64,000 bases of DNA from Anastatus disparis (lineage: Eukaryota > Arthropoda > Insecta > Hymenoptera > Eupelmidae): NCBI GenBank assembly GCA_017163975.1, contig JAFFSR010000248.1, forward strand, positions 824,501-888,500, written 5' to 3'. Shown here piece by piece: positions 1 through 11,180 of this stretch. The notes beneath the pieces were generated by a model. It had not been told where the DNA came from and searched no databases. It saw only the letters and a list, made by a program, of their open reading frames with translations. The position numbers and the translations under genes were made by a program. Position 1 is the stretch's first letter; every line of letters begins with the position of its first letter.

Positions 1-36
1 CTGCGTTGCCAAATTTCATTCAACTTATTACCGAAC

Positions 37-424
37 TTAAGAGGAGGTCACGTATCTTTGTCCTTTTCTAATCAAAGAACTGAGTTTTTTACAGAAACTA
101 ATAACTTTAGCAAAAAATGAAGAGAAAGCCGCATCTCGTAATAAAAAAGCCATATTTTCTTTGATAAGAAAGAATTAATTTTATTGCTTCGTTTTCAAGA
201 AAATCTTGAAAAACTTAAATCATAGAGGTTAGGGTGGACAATTTGGTTTTTCAAGGTTTTCTTGAGAACGAAGCAATAAAATTAATTTTTTCTCATCAAA
301 GAAAATATTGCTTTTTTTGATACAAGATGCGGCTTTCTCTTAATTTTTTGATAAAGTTATTAGTTTTTGTAAAAAAATCATTTCTTTGATTAGAAAAGGA
401 CAGAGATATGTGACCTCCTCTTAA
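37..424. repeat. TTAA-flanked full-length foldback MITE, group A copy 1
   Basis: The whole element is one inverted repeat. It starts TTAAGAGGAGGTCACGTATC and ends with the reverse complement, with TTAA at 37-40 and 421-424 and the centre near 215-240. No coding potential. Further copies lie at 29055-29434 (complete), 14029-14240 (left half) and 41157-41430 (right arm eroded). TTAA ends point to piggyBac-type mobilisation, but the termini differ from those of the piggyBac at 15554. Confidence 0.85.
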
Positions 425-476
425 ATTGATTTATAATAAATTAAATAACATTTTAAAATGTTTTATTTACCCTACT

Positions 477-1080
477 GAAAAATATATATGAGATCTCATA
501 TGAGATCTCATATGAGATCTCACATGCCATCTCATATGAGATTTTGGCACGAGAACTCATATGAGATCTCATATAAGATCTCATTTATATTTTACATTTT
601 CAACCCTACTAAAAAATATATATGAGATCTCATATGAGATCCCGTATGAGATCTCATATATATTTTCTATTTTCAACCCTACAAAGAAATATACATGAGA
701 TCTCATATGAGATCTCACATGCGATCTCATATGAGTTCTCGCATGAGATCACACATTACAATCTCATATGAGATCTCATATGAGATCTCGTATGAGTTCT
801 CATATATACTTTATATTTTTAACCCCTACTGAAATATCTATATGAGATCTCATATGAGATCTCATATAGATTTTTCAGTCGGGGTTGAAAATATAAAGTA
901 TATATGAGATCTCATACGAGATCTCATATGAGATCTCATATGAGATTGTAATATGAGATCTCATGCGAGAACTCATATGAGATCGCATGTGAGATCTCAT
1001 ATGAGATCTCATTTATATTTCTTAGTAGGGTTGAAAATAGAAAATATATATGAGATCTCATATATATTTTTTAGTGGGGT
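477..1080. repeat. palindromic ATGAGATCTCAT array arranged as a larger inverted repeat
   Basis: About 600 bp are built from the self-complementary dodecamer ATGAGATCTCAT and close variants. Blocks are separated by short spacers reading caaccctact-aaaaatatat on the left side. On the right side the same spacer appears in reverse complement (agtaggggttgaaaatat). The centre is near 853. The array is therefore palindromic at the unit level and again as a whole. No protein is encoded. Confidence 0.9.
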
Positions 1081-1085
1081 ATTAA

Positions 1086-1490
1086 ATAAAAACGTTTAAA
1101 TGTAATTTGAATAATATATTCCATCTCTAAGTGCCATTCAAAAAACTTTTTGTTGAAAAATATTTCATTACTTTAAGTTGGCAGCGATCCTTCTTTCCTA
1201 TGTTAAAGCATAGGGTACCCCTCTGACTCTTCACCTCCCCGCATGATACCATTAAACATCCTTAAAACCACACCCTGAAAAAAATTTTAGTTTAATATTT
1301 GTAAAATATTTTAAATATTTTTAGTCACGATTTTTCTTTAAAATACTGACCTTGTAACATAAGTCTTACATTTTCATGAATAATTCATGTACACACTGTA
1401 TGCGTACCACTGCTACCAGCAAGTACACAGTGTTTTGGGCGTAATGTTGAAAATTTTGAGAAACTTATTTTATCATCAGGATATCGATTT
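1086..1490. other. AT-rich interval without recognised feature
   Basis: I see no credible gene, RNA or repeat boundary here. The short ORF at 1387-1629 overlaps the opposite-strand pseudogene and looks like its shadow. Confidence 0.5.
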
Positions 1491-2531
1491 TTATAAAGTG
1501 CGTAAAGCTCTGACAGATTGCATAAAATTTATTATTTTTTGTAAATGTTTTCTTGTTCCATCGTCCTGTACAACTGATTTGAAATCCTTTTTTCCTGGAA
1601 GTTGCTTTGAATTTTCTTCGCTTTCATAAAATTCAATTACTTTTTCTTTGATACTGTCGTCTAAATTTTTATTCCCAGGTTTTTCAGATTCCATTCTATA
1701 TTTTTCATTTTATTTAGCTTTCGAGTTCTCAACTAGTCGTTTTGAAACACTGAATTCTTGAGAAATTTTGTTAATTGACCATCTACAGGGCAATAACTTA
1801 AGAAATTTTACTTTTTGTAACCTAAAATAATTTTATTAGTAAATAAAAAGTACAAAATAACTAAAAAGTATTATCGAAACTGAAAATAAAAATACTTGTC
1901 AGGCTCTTTGTCAATAGCTTTTTTCAAATTGCTAATAATTTCACTAAAGTCGTGAATAATTCCATCATTTTTTGTTGTAGGATTAATATCAAATTCTGTT
2001 TTGAACTTTTTCCTTACTCCTTCTTGAATCTCATCTAATTTCGCTAATGTGTACCAATTTTCAGCACATCTTTGAAAGTTTGAATAAATAATTAGTAATG
2101 ATTTCGAGAATGATTTACTTCATGATAACCGCGTTCATGTAAATAATATTCGCATGCCTAGTTGCTGGCAACGGTAAGCACGACACCGAATATCAATCAG
2201 ATAAACTCGTTCACCACATTTTAGAATATTTTTAAATGTAAATTCACATTAATTCCAATTTTTTTTTAATAGGAGATATTCCTAATGGTACTAAAATGTC
2301 GTTGATCGTTTCGTTGATGTGTTTACTAGCAGTATAACTTGAAGTGCTCAACGATTGAGTCTCTTGATTTTGTGATTCAGATTGAATATCCACTGGAGTA
2401 AAGTCTCGAAGTTCTTTACGACAGTTTGTGCATATTAAATTGCTTTTATCAGCGTTTTTTATTTTCCATAAATCTTCTTGAGAAACTGAGCGTAAATCGG
2501 AAACTGCCGTGGAATCTAAAAAAATAAACAT
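1491..2531 (-). pseudogene. fragmented remnant of an uncharacterised multicopy insect protein
   Basis: Three collinear pieces on the minus strand resemble one protein family that I recall as very common among uncharacterised arthropod proteins. At 2244-2531 is an N-terminal part with a CxxC-like ICTNCRKEL motif. Around 1880-2055 is a reading-frame piece containing WYTLAKLDEIQEGVRKKF. At 1491-1800 is an HTH-like segment (WSINKISQEFSVSKRLVE) followed by LPGKKDFKSVVQDDGTRKHL. A stop codon separates the HTH-like segment from the LPGKKDF block, and the pieces lie in different frames, so this copy is dead. The family's function is not known to me; a transposon origin is an inference from its copy number and the HTH. 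Confidence 0.55.
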
Positions 2532-2559
2532 TGAACATTACCTCTGTTACTAGTAAGTA

Positions 2560-3490
2560 CTAGCAAGTACATTAGATAAGAAGTGTTGAAAATTATACAA
2601 CAAATAAATTTACTCACAGACTTAATACTTACGACTTTTAGGTTTATCAAACGGATTGACACAAATGTTAATTTGTTATAAACACAAATTGATATTAAAG
2701 CACACTGATTAAGATACACATGTATATAGAAAATAACGTAACTGACACGAACGTACTTTTCTGCTCACTTAAGCATTGAAATAAAATCAAGTTAAATCAA
2801 ATATACATTAAATTACAAACGTTTGATAAAGATAGAAGAGTAGTGTTCACACTAGCACGAAGAAATAAGAACTAACGTACATTATAAAGGTTAACTGACA
2901 TAAGCTCATACATACAGTGATACAGTTCAATGTTTACATATTTTATATCATTGATTGTACATTTAACGGTGCTCACACTGTAAACAAACAAAATCAATGC
3001 ATATGTAGATGCGCTAAGATAAAAAATCAATCTTCACAGATTATTTTTTCAGGCACTACTTTTTATAAAGCTCCTCTTTTTTAAAAGTGTTTTTCATGTA
3101 AAATTTGACGAGGAATCGAATGAAAAAGTCAATTTAAAAAAAAAAGTTGGGGTAAGTGATAAAAAATCAATTTTTTCTGAAAAAAGTCATTTTTATGCTA
3201 TTTAACGTTGACTGCGGCTTTTAAAAATATTTTTATCAAAAAGCTGAGAAAATTTTACGTAGAAATGTATTTTTTCAAATATTTTACGTAAAATGATTTC
3301 TAGTAATAAAAAATTTTCAAAACAGACTTTTTCAATTTTTTGAAAGTTTACGCGGCTGCTAAAGCCGCCATATTAAGTTCTGGGACATAATAGCAGTGGA
3401 TTATTCTCTTATTCTATACAGAGAACCGATCTCAAAAGGTTAAAAAAAAATTAAAAGACCCAAGGAAAGTAACTGTCATGTAATTGGAAA
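2560..3490. other. AT-rich non-coding interval
   Basis: No ORF with recognisable motifs, no long inverted repeat and no tandem array. Oligo-A and oligo-T runs are frequent. Confidence 0.5.
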
Positions 3491-3496
3491 AATGAC

Positions 3497-3652
3497 CCAT
3501 ATATTTAATGACCAATAAGTTTCTGAAAAAAAAATTTTTTTCACTTAGTTTTTTAGGGAAAATTCATGAAAAATTAGTAAAAATTTTAAATTAAACAAGT
3601 AAAAAAAAAATTTTTTTCCGAAACTTATTGGTCATTAAATGCGTATATTCTA
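3497..3652. repeat. small AT-rich foldback element
   Basis: The left arm, with core aatgaccaataagtttc, is matched in reverse complement by the right arm near 3620-3650. Both arms carry a run of A followed by T. About 150 bp, non-coding, no clear target duplication. Confidence 0.6.
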
Positions 3653-3705
3653 GACTAAAAATGAAATATTTTTTCTTTGATATAAAATTTTTTATCTTTC
3701 TTAGT

Positions 3706-4120
3706 TTATGAGATAATCATGATTGAAAAAATAGGTATTTTTTTCGAAAAATCATTATAACTTTTTATTTTAATAAATTTTACTCTAGGGTGAGCATAAG
3801 CAATTGACCAGTAGTGTATATTATGTTTTCCAATAAGAAAATTCTCAAATTTATTTAATAAATTTATAGTTTCCGTCTCAAATCGCATATTCAAAGACAT
3901 TAGAACCTTGTTATAAACTTTAAAGTAAATTTTTCTGTAATAATCTTCAGGTTTATCAAAAATATAAGCTTCGCTTAAAGAATCGAAACGGCGTGGAATT
4001 TTTCTTTGTCGTGGTATAGAAAGTTCTTCTATATTAAATTTTTCAATAGCTTTATTAGCTTCTTTCCAAATAAATTCGAATTTTTTATCTCGTTACATTT
4101 CAAGATTTTTCTTGCAGATC
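3706..4120 (-). pseudogene. hAT transposase remnant, ZMYM1/ZNF862-like C-terminal part
   Basis: The minus-strand translation contains a WKEANKAIEKF stretch, then an SIPRQRKIPRRFD stretch, then EDYYRKIYFKVYNKVLMSLN and MRFETETINLLNKFENFL. This order (PR-RK-P-R, then a YY..IY...D helix and an RF....L..L..FE segment) matches the linker before the C-terminal dimerisation region of ZMYM1-like hAT transposases. The frame has a stop upstream of the WKEANKA stretch, and neither the catalytic core nor the dimerisation domain is present. The remnant is about 135 codons, against several hundred for an intact protein. Confidence 0.6.
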
Positions 4121-4433
4121 CCAACAAGTCTGTATGGTTTATTTAAACATAATTGATGAGATTCTTGTCAAAGAGTATTCAGATGTTCAGTCATCTCAAA
4201 AATGTATCAAAAATCACCAAAAATAAATAGTAAAAATAAAATACGATGATAAATATTTCCATCGGTCTTACAGTCAATTTAAAATCTATATAATAAAATA
4301 ATTAAATAAATATGGACAGTTAGACTGCCCTTGTTTATAATCACCCCCGTAGAATAACCTGAAATAAAAACTTAAAAATTAACTGGAAAGAAACCTGAAA
4401 ATAAATAAAATTAGTAAAGCACAATCTGACTGT

Positions 4434-6415
4434 CCCCCACCACCAAAAAACCTTTCTTCGATTGTGATCTTGTATAATGTCCAACGTTTCGAGCACGCTA
4501 CTGCTCATCCTCAAGGACTGAACTCCTCTTGCCGCATGACTCCCAATTTATACCTAAAAAATTATTTGAATATCCCCTCCACCATCAAAAACACCAATAT
4601 AAGTTAATATATCTCCACCACTTTAATTCTATATTATGTTAGAAAAGGATGATAAATACTATTTAATTTACTTGATTCTAACATTAAATTTACATTATTT
4701 TTATTCTGAAAAATGTGAATATTCTCAAAACTCTCCCTTTTAAATTTATTTTTAATATTATTTTCTAAAATTTCAACATTCACAAAATCAAAAGAATGAA
4801 CGGAATCCAAACAATGTTGCTTCAAACCCGACACAACATTTGGACTTCTCAAACTATATTTATGTTCATAAATTCGTTTCTTTAAATATCTACTTGTCTG
4901 TCCAATATAATATTTATCACAATCATTACAATTGATCTTGTAAACGACTCCCGATTTTTCATCATTTTCATCCTTATCTTTACAATTATTAAAAAATCTA
5001 CCTAAATTATTATTATTTCTAAAGAAAACTTGAATTTTATGTTTTTTGAATTCATTTCTAATTCTTTCTGACAAACCTCTAACATACTGCAAAACAAAAT
5101 AAAAGCTTCTAGTTTCTACATCAATTTTCTTTTTTAAATTACTATTATAAATTTCATTCACCCTCTCCTCAATCATTCTATTAACAAATTCGATTGGATA
5201 ACTATTACTAACAAAAGCCTTTCTAACAATGTTCAAATTTTCTTTTCTGAAATCTATATGTGATAACTTAATCGCGCGATCAATCACACCCTTCAAAGTA
5301 CCAATTTTGTTTCCGAACTGGTGATGTGAATTAAAATTTAAAAATCTACCAGACCAAGTTGGCTTTCTATACCAATTTAGTTTAACTTTATTATTACTGC
5401 CTCTAATTACTTTAATATCCAAAAAACTCAACTGATTATCTGACTCTATTTCTTTAGTAAATTTAATTCTATCATGAACAGAATTAAAAACATCAACCAT
5501 TTCATCCACAAAACAATCTGGCACCACAGCAAAGATGTCATCAACATATCTTTTATAAATTATTGGCTCAAAACTCAATTTCGACAAAGCAACACCCTCC
5601 AATTTTTCCATCACCAAATTAGCTATCACAGGTGACAATGGTGATCCCATCGGACAACCATACCTCTGCTCATAAAAAATTTTATCAAAAGAAAAAACTG
5701 TATTATTAAAAACTAATTGAAGTGCTTTAATCATTTCACTCTGAGTTAAACTAGTATATAAACTGATATTAGACCACCTCTCGCAAATGATCTCATTGAC
5801 CATCTCCAGAGGCACATTCGTAAACAGAGATACAACGTCCAACGAAATCATTTTATGATCATTCGGAATAACAATATCTATTATAATATCATAAAAACTC
5901 CAACTATCTTTAACAAAAGAATTAGTTTTTCCAACTACATTAATTGAAATATCAGACGAAAACCGTGCAAGTTTATACGTAGGAAAATTAATTGACGATA
6001 TTATTATTCTATATGTCAGCTGTTCTTTATGAATCTTAAGAAGCCCATAAAACTTTGCAACTGTACCATTTTCACATTTTAGAAATTTAAAAACTTTATC
6101 ATCTATAAAATCCTTCTTTTTCCAATATAACAATAAATCCTTTAAACTATCTTGTAACTTATTTATATGTGGATTCCTAATTTTCTTATAAGTGGTATCA
6201 TCATCCAAAAGAAGCTTTAAATGATTCATGTATTCCCCCTTAAATGAAGCTACTGTTACATTACCCTTATCAGCCCTTTGAAAAATGATGTCTACATTAT
6301 CCCTCAAAAATTTTTTTGTTACCTTTAAATCATGACACAAGTTCCCATAAATAAAATTATTAAATCTATTTTCCCTTTTAAAATTCCCTATAATCTTAAC
6401 CAATGATCTGTAGTT
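4434..6415 (-). mobile_element. 5'-truncated Penelope-like retroelement
   Basis: A minus-strand retroelement made of the RT plus GIY-YIG ORF (4634-6403) and a 3' region of about 200 bp. Its 5' side abuts the foldback element at 6416-6756, whose own outer end is also missing at this junction. The reading frame continues into that repeat without a Met, so the Penelope element lost its 5' part by truncation on insertion or by the junction event. No flanking pseudo-LTR is visible. Confidence 0.8.
4634..6403 (-). CDS. Penelope reverse transcriptase with C-terminal GIY-YIG endonuclease
   Basis: 589 codons with no internal stop. In order: an ADKGN motif near residue 44; RT palm motif SLDVVSLFTNVP; the YGCPMGSPLSPVIANL motif; the catalytic YVDD box at about residue 286 (codons at 5537-5548); and a GIY-YIG nuclease starting near residue 490 with DKYYIGQTSRYLKKRIYEHK. 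RT plus GIY-YIG in this order is diagnostic of Penelope-like elements, which copy their RNA into DNA and use the nuclease for integration. The listed start is a TTG, and the first true ATG lies about 57 codons in. The N-terminal part of the family is missing, so the copy is probably immobile even though the catalytic domains look intact. Confidence 0.88.
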   Translation of the reverse strand: MVKIIGNFKRENRFNNFIYGNLCHDLKVTKKFLRDNVDIIFQRADKGNVTVASFKGEYMNHLKLLLDDDTTYKKIRNPHINKLQDSLKDLLLYWKKKDFIDDKVFKFLKCENGTVAKFYGLLKIHKEQLTYRIIISSINFPTYKLARFSSDISINVVGKTNSFVKDSWSFYDIIIDIVIPNDHKMISLDVVSLFTNVPLEMVNEIICERWSNISLYTSLTQSEMIKALQLVFNNTVFSFDKIFYEQRYGCPMGSPLSPVIANLVMEKLEGVALSKLSFEPIIYKRYVDDIFAVVPDCFVDEMVDVFNSVHDRIKFTKEIESDNQLSFLDIKVIRGSNNKVKLNWYRKPTWSGRFLNFNSHHQFGNKIGTLKGVIDRAIKLSHIDFRKENLNIVRKAFVSNSYPIEFVNRMIEERVNEIYNSNLKKKIDVETRSFYFVLQYVRGLSERIRNEFKKHKIQVFFRNNNNLGRFFNNCKDKDENDEKSGVVYKINCNDCDKYYIGQTSRYLKKRIYEHKYSLRSPNVVSGLKQHCLDSVHSFDFVNVEILENNIKNKFKRESFENIHIFQNKNNVNLMLESSKLNSIYHPFLT

Positions 6416-6756
6416 AGTATCAGTATTAATCGGTGTATCTGCAAATTGAAGGTTAAGCGCAATAGATATTATTATTACAAATATTTATGCACAAGAAAAA
6501 AAAAATCTATCGCTTTGTTTTTGAGAAAAGTAAGGAACGCGAAAATATTATAAACATAATCTTTTACTTCGGCGTTCTTTACTTTTCTCAAAAACAAATC
6601 GGTAGATTTTTTTTTCTTGTGCATAGATATTCATAATAATAATATCTATTGCGATCAACCTTTATTTTGAAGATACACCGATTAACACTTGAGTAAATAA
6701 CAAACAACTCAATTGTTACTCGGTCGGTATCAGGTTCTACTCCGGCCTCCCGTTAA
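6416..6756. repeat. foldback MITE, group B copy 1
   Basis: Two arms of about 160 bp around a centre near 6540. They share the block gcgcaatagatattattatt and a run of A followed by tctatcg. The right end reads GGCCGGAGTAGAACC in reverse complement next to TTAA at 6753-6756. The left arm lacks its outer 50 bp at the Penelope junction. Other copies are at 52225-52521 and, partial, 32088-32300. Confidence 0.8.
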
Positions 6757-6773
6757 TACAAGTTATCAAAAAT

Positions 6774-6880
6774 TTAATATTTCATTTTGTGACGACCCTG
6801 GGGATCAGGGGATCTCACTATTATTAATAAGCTACTTAGCAGTAATAATGTCGCTGGAAGGGTCAGGGTAAAAATAAGGG
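6774..6880. repeat. dispersed repeat shared with 13976-14028
   Basis: The segment tgacgaccctggggatcagg followed by a block with ctattattaataagctactt occurs here and again at 13976-14028 with few differences. Here it is cut by the Tc1-like element at 6889; there it is cut by a group A half-element. The parent repeat is unknown to me. Confidence 0.7.
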
Positions 6881-7448
6881 TATATATACAGGGTGTCAAA
6901 AAAGTAACGGAACGGTTCTGTATTTTTTTAGGCAAGATATTTTTGGCAAAGATGAAGGTTATTCCTTTAGTAACTGTCAACGAGGAATCCGATGATGAAC
7001 TTAATTTTGACTTTGAGGATGACCTTCAAGGCAGTGTGGCTATCTCGTGCAGACAAGTCAGTCATGCGCAGTACACGCTTGCCGCTTATTCGCCGAGACT
7101 TACGCGCGCTGTTTGAAAGAGTTAAAAATAAATCAAAATTATACTGATTTATTTTAAACTTTTCAAAAAATTATTAAAAATAAAATTTCGACTTAAACAA
7201 ATTTAGGAATGAGAAAAAAAATTAGTTTAATATATTTTTTTCAATTTTATATTTGATAAAATTAATAAATATTATCAAACATAATTTTTGTTCTTATTAT
7301 TAACATTTTAATGATAATAAATGTTTTCAAAGAATAATAAAATAATATTATTCAATTTTAAACAGCTAAAAATATTTTTTAAATAATAAATAAAAAATAA
7401 TAGTGGGGCCGATAAACATATGCTACATCCTAAGCTGTGGTTATTGAT

Positions 7449-7540
7449 GCCCCAGTAGCTCAAGCGGCTAAGGCGTTGGGCGCATAATTTTTGGTTCGGA
7501 GGTTCGATTCCCAACCAAAGCCCAATTTTTTTTTTTTTTT
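7449..7540 (+). promoter_or_regulatory. tRNA-derived Pol III unit, left arm
   Basis: An A-box-like segment TAGCTCAAGCGGCTAAGGC (7456-7474) is followed 26 nt later by a canonical B box GGTTCGATTCC (7501-7511). A long T run that could terminate Pol III follows directly (from 7526). The D-arm resembles Ser/Leu-type tRNAs. The acceptor and anticodon stems do not pair properly, so this is tRNA-derived rather than a functional tRNA gene. Confidence 0.7.
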
Positions 7541-7721
7541 ATTCTACATTCTCATATTAAATATTATATTAATTAATTTTTTATATTTTTAAATATTTTT
7601 CAAATGTGCATATATAAATATACATACTTTTTTTTCATTTTTTTCATTATAAATGTATGCTTTACACACATTTTTTCTCTAAAACGCTAAAAATAACACA
7701 GCTTCAAATTTTATAATGAGA

Positions 7722-8046
7722 CTGCTACGTACATTATATTGTACGTATATTAAAGTATAAAGCATAAGATAATGTAGAAACTCAGAGAAAGGCGACTCCG
7801 AGTTTCTGGACCAAGAGTCGAACGGTGCGCGAAGTGCTGATTCGGCACTTCGTCGCGGGCAACTTACATCGTCGTTTTAGACGACGACAAGCGAGAGACC
7901 ATCGCCGGATGCGCTAGAACACAGTAGTAACTAGTCTCTCTCTCACTGTATTTTCGTGGTCCGGAAACTCGGAGTCGCCTTTCTCTGAGTTTCTACATTA
8001 TCTTATGTTTATACTTTAATATACGTACAATATAACGTACGTAGCA
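7722..8046. mobile_element. nested 325-bp inverted-repeat MITE
   Basis: The ends CTGCTACGTACATT and GTACGTAGCA begin about 90-bp inverted arms containing agaaactcagagaaaggcga. A 3-bp duplication AGA (7719-7721, 8047-8049) flanks it. The partner arm of the enclosing palindrome, near 8890, reads through without it, which shows that this insertion came later. The core is GC-rich relative to its surroundings. Confidence 0.8.
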
Positions 8047-9091
8047 AGATCATAAGTTTTTGAAACAAAAATCGATTTAATTATAATTAAAACAATGGTA
8101 AATATGCGCTTGAATAAATAGATCAATTTATAAAATAAAAAATATGTAAAAAATTCATAGTAAATTATTGTGATTAGAATGCCAGAAAGCTTAAATTACC
8201 GAATGTCTTTTAGATAATAAAATTTATAAAACATTGCAAATATAGTAATTTATTATATAAAAAAAATTAATTAATTAAATTTAATTTTAAATAAATAAAT
8301 TAATAATAATAATTAATAATTATTATATTTTTTGTTATAAATTTAGTTTATTTTTTTTTATCAATCATACATTTTTTAATAAAAAAATTAAGAATATCTT
8401 TTCTAATTTAATGAAATATAATTGATTTCTTTAAACCGTAATATACTTCGAAAAATTTCAACAGATTTCATTGAAATCTGATTTATTGAATGATGCTACA
8501 GTTTAAAAAAAATCATTTATATATATAAAAAATATCAATTAGAAAGATATTCTTAATTTTTATTAATAAATGTATGATTGATAAAAAAAATAAATTAAAA
8601 TTATAACAAAAAATAGAGTAATTATTGATTATTATTATTAATTTAATTTATTTAAAATCAAATTTAATTAATTAATTGTTTTTATATAATTAATTACTAT
8701 ATTAGCAATGTTTCATGAATATTATTATTTAAAAGACATTCGGTAATATAAGCTTTCTGGCATCCTAATCACAATAATTTACTATGAATTTTTCACATAA
8801 TTTTTAATTTATAAATTGATTCATTTATTCCAGCGCATATTTACCATTGTTTTAAATTATAATTAAATCTATTTTTTGTTTCAAAAAATTATGATCTCAT
8901 TATAAAATTTAAAGCTGTATTATTTTTAGCGTTTTAAAAAAAAAAATGTGTGTAGAGCATACATTTATAATGAAAAAAATGAAAAAAAGTATGTATATTT
9001 ATATATGCACACTTGAAAAATATTTAAAAATATAAAAAATTAATTAATATAATATTTAAAATGACAATGTAGGATAAAAAAAAAAAAAATT

Positions 9092-9168
9092 GGGCTTTGG
9101 TTGGGAATCGAACCTCCGAACCAAAAATTACGCGCCCAACGCCTTAGCCGCTTGAGCTTCTGAGGCAT
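9092..9168 (-). promoter_or_regulatory. tRNA-derived Pol III unit, right arm
   Basis: Mirror copy of the unit at 7449 on the opposite strand: B box at 9104-9114, A-box-like segment at 9141-9158 and a T run (A run on this strand) at 9077-9089. The two units point toward each other across the palindrome centre's flanks, so each reads outward into its own arm end. Confidence 0.65.
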
Positions 9169-10071
9169 CAGTAAACATAGCTTAGGATGTAGCATATGTT
9201 TATCGGCCCCCACCATTATTTTTTATTTATTATTCAAAAATTATTTTTAGCTGTTTAAAATTGAATAATATTATTTTATTATTCTTTGAAAACATTTATT
9301 ATCATTAAAATGTTAATAATACGGACAAAAATTATGTTTGATAATATTTATTAATTTCATCTAATATAAAATTGAAAAAAATATATTAAACTAATTTTTT
9401 TTCTCATTCCTAAATTTGTTTAAGTCGAAATTTTGTTTTTAATAATTTTTTGAAAAGTTTAAAATAAATCAGTATAATTTTGATTTATTTTTAACTCTTT
9501 CACACAGCACGCGCAAGTCTCGGCGAATAAGCGGCAAGCGTGTACTGCGCATGAGCGACTTGTCCGCACGAGATAGCCACACTGCTTCAAGGTCAATTCA
9601 AGGTTATCTAAACTTAACGTTGGACTAATTTGAGGTGAAACTTTTTTTATACCGGTCAAGATAATGGTTATTTCCAGTAAATTTGTAATGTAATAAATGG
9701 CTCGAATAATACGAGTAAGGCTCTTTTTCACGCTACACAGTTATTGCATATGAACTCTGCACTCATGCCAAGTTAGCGACGTCAACAATTTTCTTGATCT
9801 TTTTAGTATTTATTCATTGTTTTTAAGTAATATTTTACAATTGAACTCCCAATTTTGATATTTACCTTCCTCAGAAAGTAACATATATTTAAAGCGTTAA
9901 ATGTTAAATTTTTGTTAATTTTAAAATTTTTTCTATATTTTCTAAGTGTTATACAAAAAATTTAAATAATTTAATAGACTTTGCATTTGTAGTATCTCTT
10001 TTTCAAATAAATAAAGTTTAATTTTGATTTTTTAATTTTTCGAAGAGTCTTCCCGCAATTCGTTTAGTTTT

Positions 10072-11168
10072 TTGTTCTCATTTTACTCAAAAGCCATGGC
10101 GCATGTTCGACTTTCTGAGCGGGAAAGAATATCTGTATTAATGATGCGTGGTTGGGGAGATCGCCAGCGAAGTTTAGAGGATACGCGGATATTATTTAAT
10201 CATACTTTCCGTAACAGAGATGGTGCAAGCCAAATATTTAAATCTACAGTACAAAGAACTGTACGGCGTTTTGATGAGCATGGGACTCTTAATGATCTGG
10301 AGAGATCTGGCCGTCCAAAGTCTGCAACTACTGAAGAAAAACAATTTGAGATCGCTCAAGCTTTCGTTGAAAATCAGCATCATACTCTACGTAAAGCATC
10401 AAATGAATATGACCCTTCTCATCAATCAATGCGAAAAATATTAAAAAATATATATTTCCATCCCTATAAAGTACATTTGGTACAAGAGCTTAGTGATGAT
10501 GATCCAGACCGCCGAGTTGAATTTTGTGAAACAATGATGACTAGAATAGTCGCTAATCCAAATTTTTTATATAATACAGTTTTTTTTATGGAAGCACTTT
10601 CCAGTTTAGTGGTGAAGTAAACAGTTATAATTGTAGATATTGGTTTGATGCAAATCCTTTTTGGATGCTGGAAAGTCATACACAATACCCGCAAAAGGTT
10701 AATGTTAGTATCTTAGATGATACATTGATAGGTCCTTTTTTTATTAAAGGCAATCTCACCGCCGATAGATATGACGAGCTTCTCAGAAATCAAATTATAA
10801 CTGGAATAAGAGAAGTAGCAGGTGATAATTTTGACGAAATATGGCTACAACAGAATGGACACTTTGGTAGGAATGTTCGAGCATACTTGAATGATCAATT
10901 CACTGGTAGATGGATTGGAAGAAGAGATGCAATTGAGTGTCCTGCTAAATCACCCGATCTGACGCCCTTTGATTACTTTCTTAAGGGTTATTTAAAAAGT
11001 AAAGTATTCGCACCTCAACCACAAACTTTAGACGAACTGCGGAACAGGATTTTACAAGAAGCTGTTTTAATAGATACAGAAATGATCCGCAGAGCTGTTA
11101 CTGCTTTTTATGAACGCATAGCTGCTTGCCAAAAAGTTCAAGGCTCGCAGTTTGAACAAATGAAATAA
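10072..11168 (+). pseudogene. Tc1/mariner-superfamily transposase, frameshifted
   Basis: Two open pieces, 10072-10620 and 10665-11168, form one transposase. The N-terminal piece has paired HTH-like regions (STVQRTVRRFDEHGTLNDLE, then SGRPKSAT, a typical linker). The C-terminal piece ends with AKSPDLTPFDYFLKGYLKSK, the third catalytic block of DDE/D transposases related to Tc1/mariner. The frame breaks near 10605. The first catalytic block reads FMEALSSL where the family has an Asp after FM, and the second reads LQQNGHFGRN where LQQDGAP.H is expected. At least two catalytic residues and the frame are therefore lost, and this copy cannot be active. Confidence 0.85.
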
Positions 11169-11180
11169 ATATCAGCAAAG

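Larger units (their letters stand above)
7032..9584. mobile_element. 2.55 kb hAT-type foldback element with tRNA-derived arms
   Basis: The ends read CAGTGTGGCTATCTCGTGC and its complement. They are flanked by a perfect 8-bp duplication CTTCAAGG at 7024-7031 and 9585-9592. CAGTG ends plus 8-bp duplications are typical of hAT transposons. The arms stay alignable almost to a loop near 8433-8505. A second inverted-repeat element (7722-8046) interrupts the left arm only. The right inverted repeat of the host element keeps the single, uninterrupted site at 11504-11511 (CCTTGAAG). There is no transposase, so the element is non-autonomous. Confidence 0.88.

Noticed and set aside
7449..7524. Functional tRNA gene
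   Set aside because: A and B boxes and terminator are good, but the acceptor and anticodon stems do not pair and a mirror copy exists in the other arm; it is a tRNA-derived part of a transposon.
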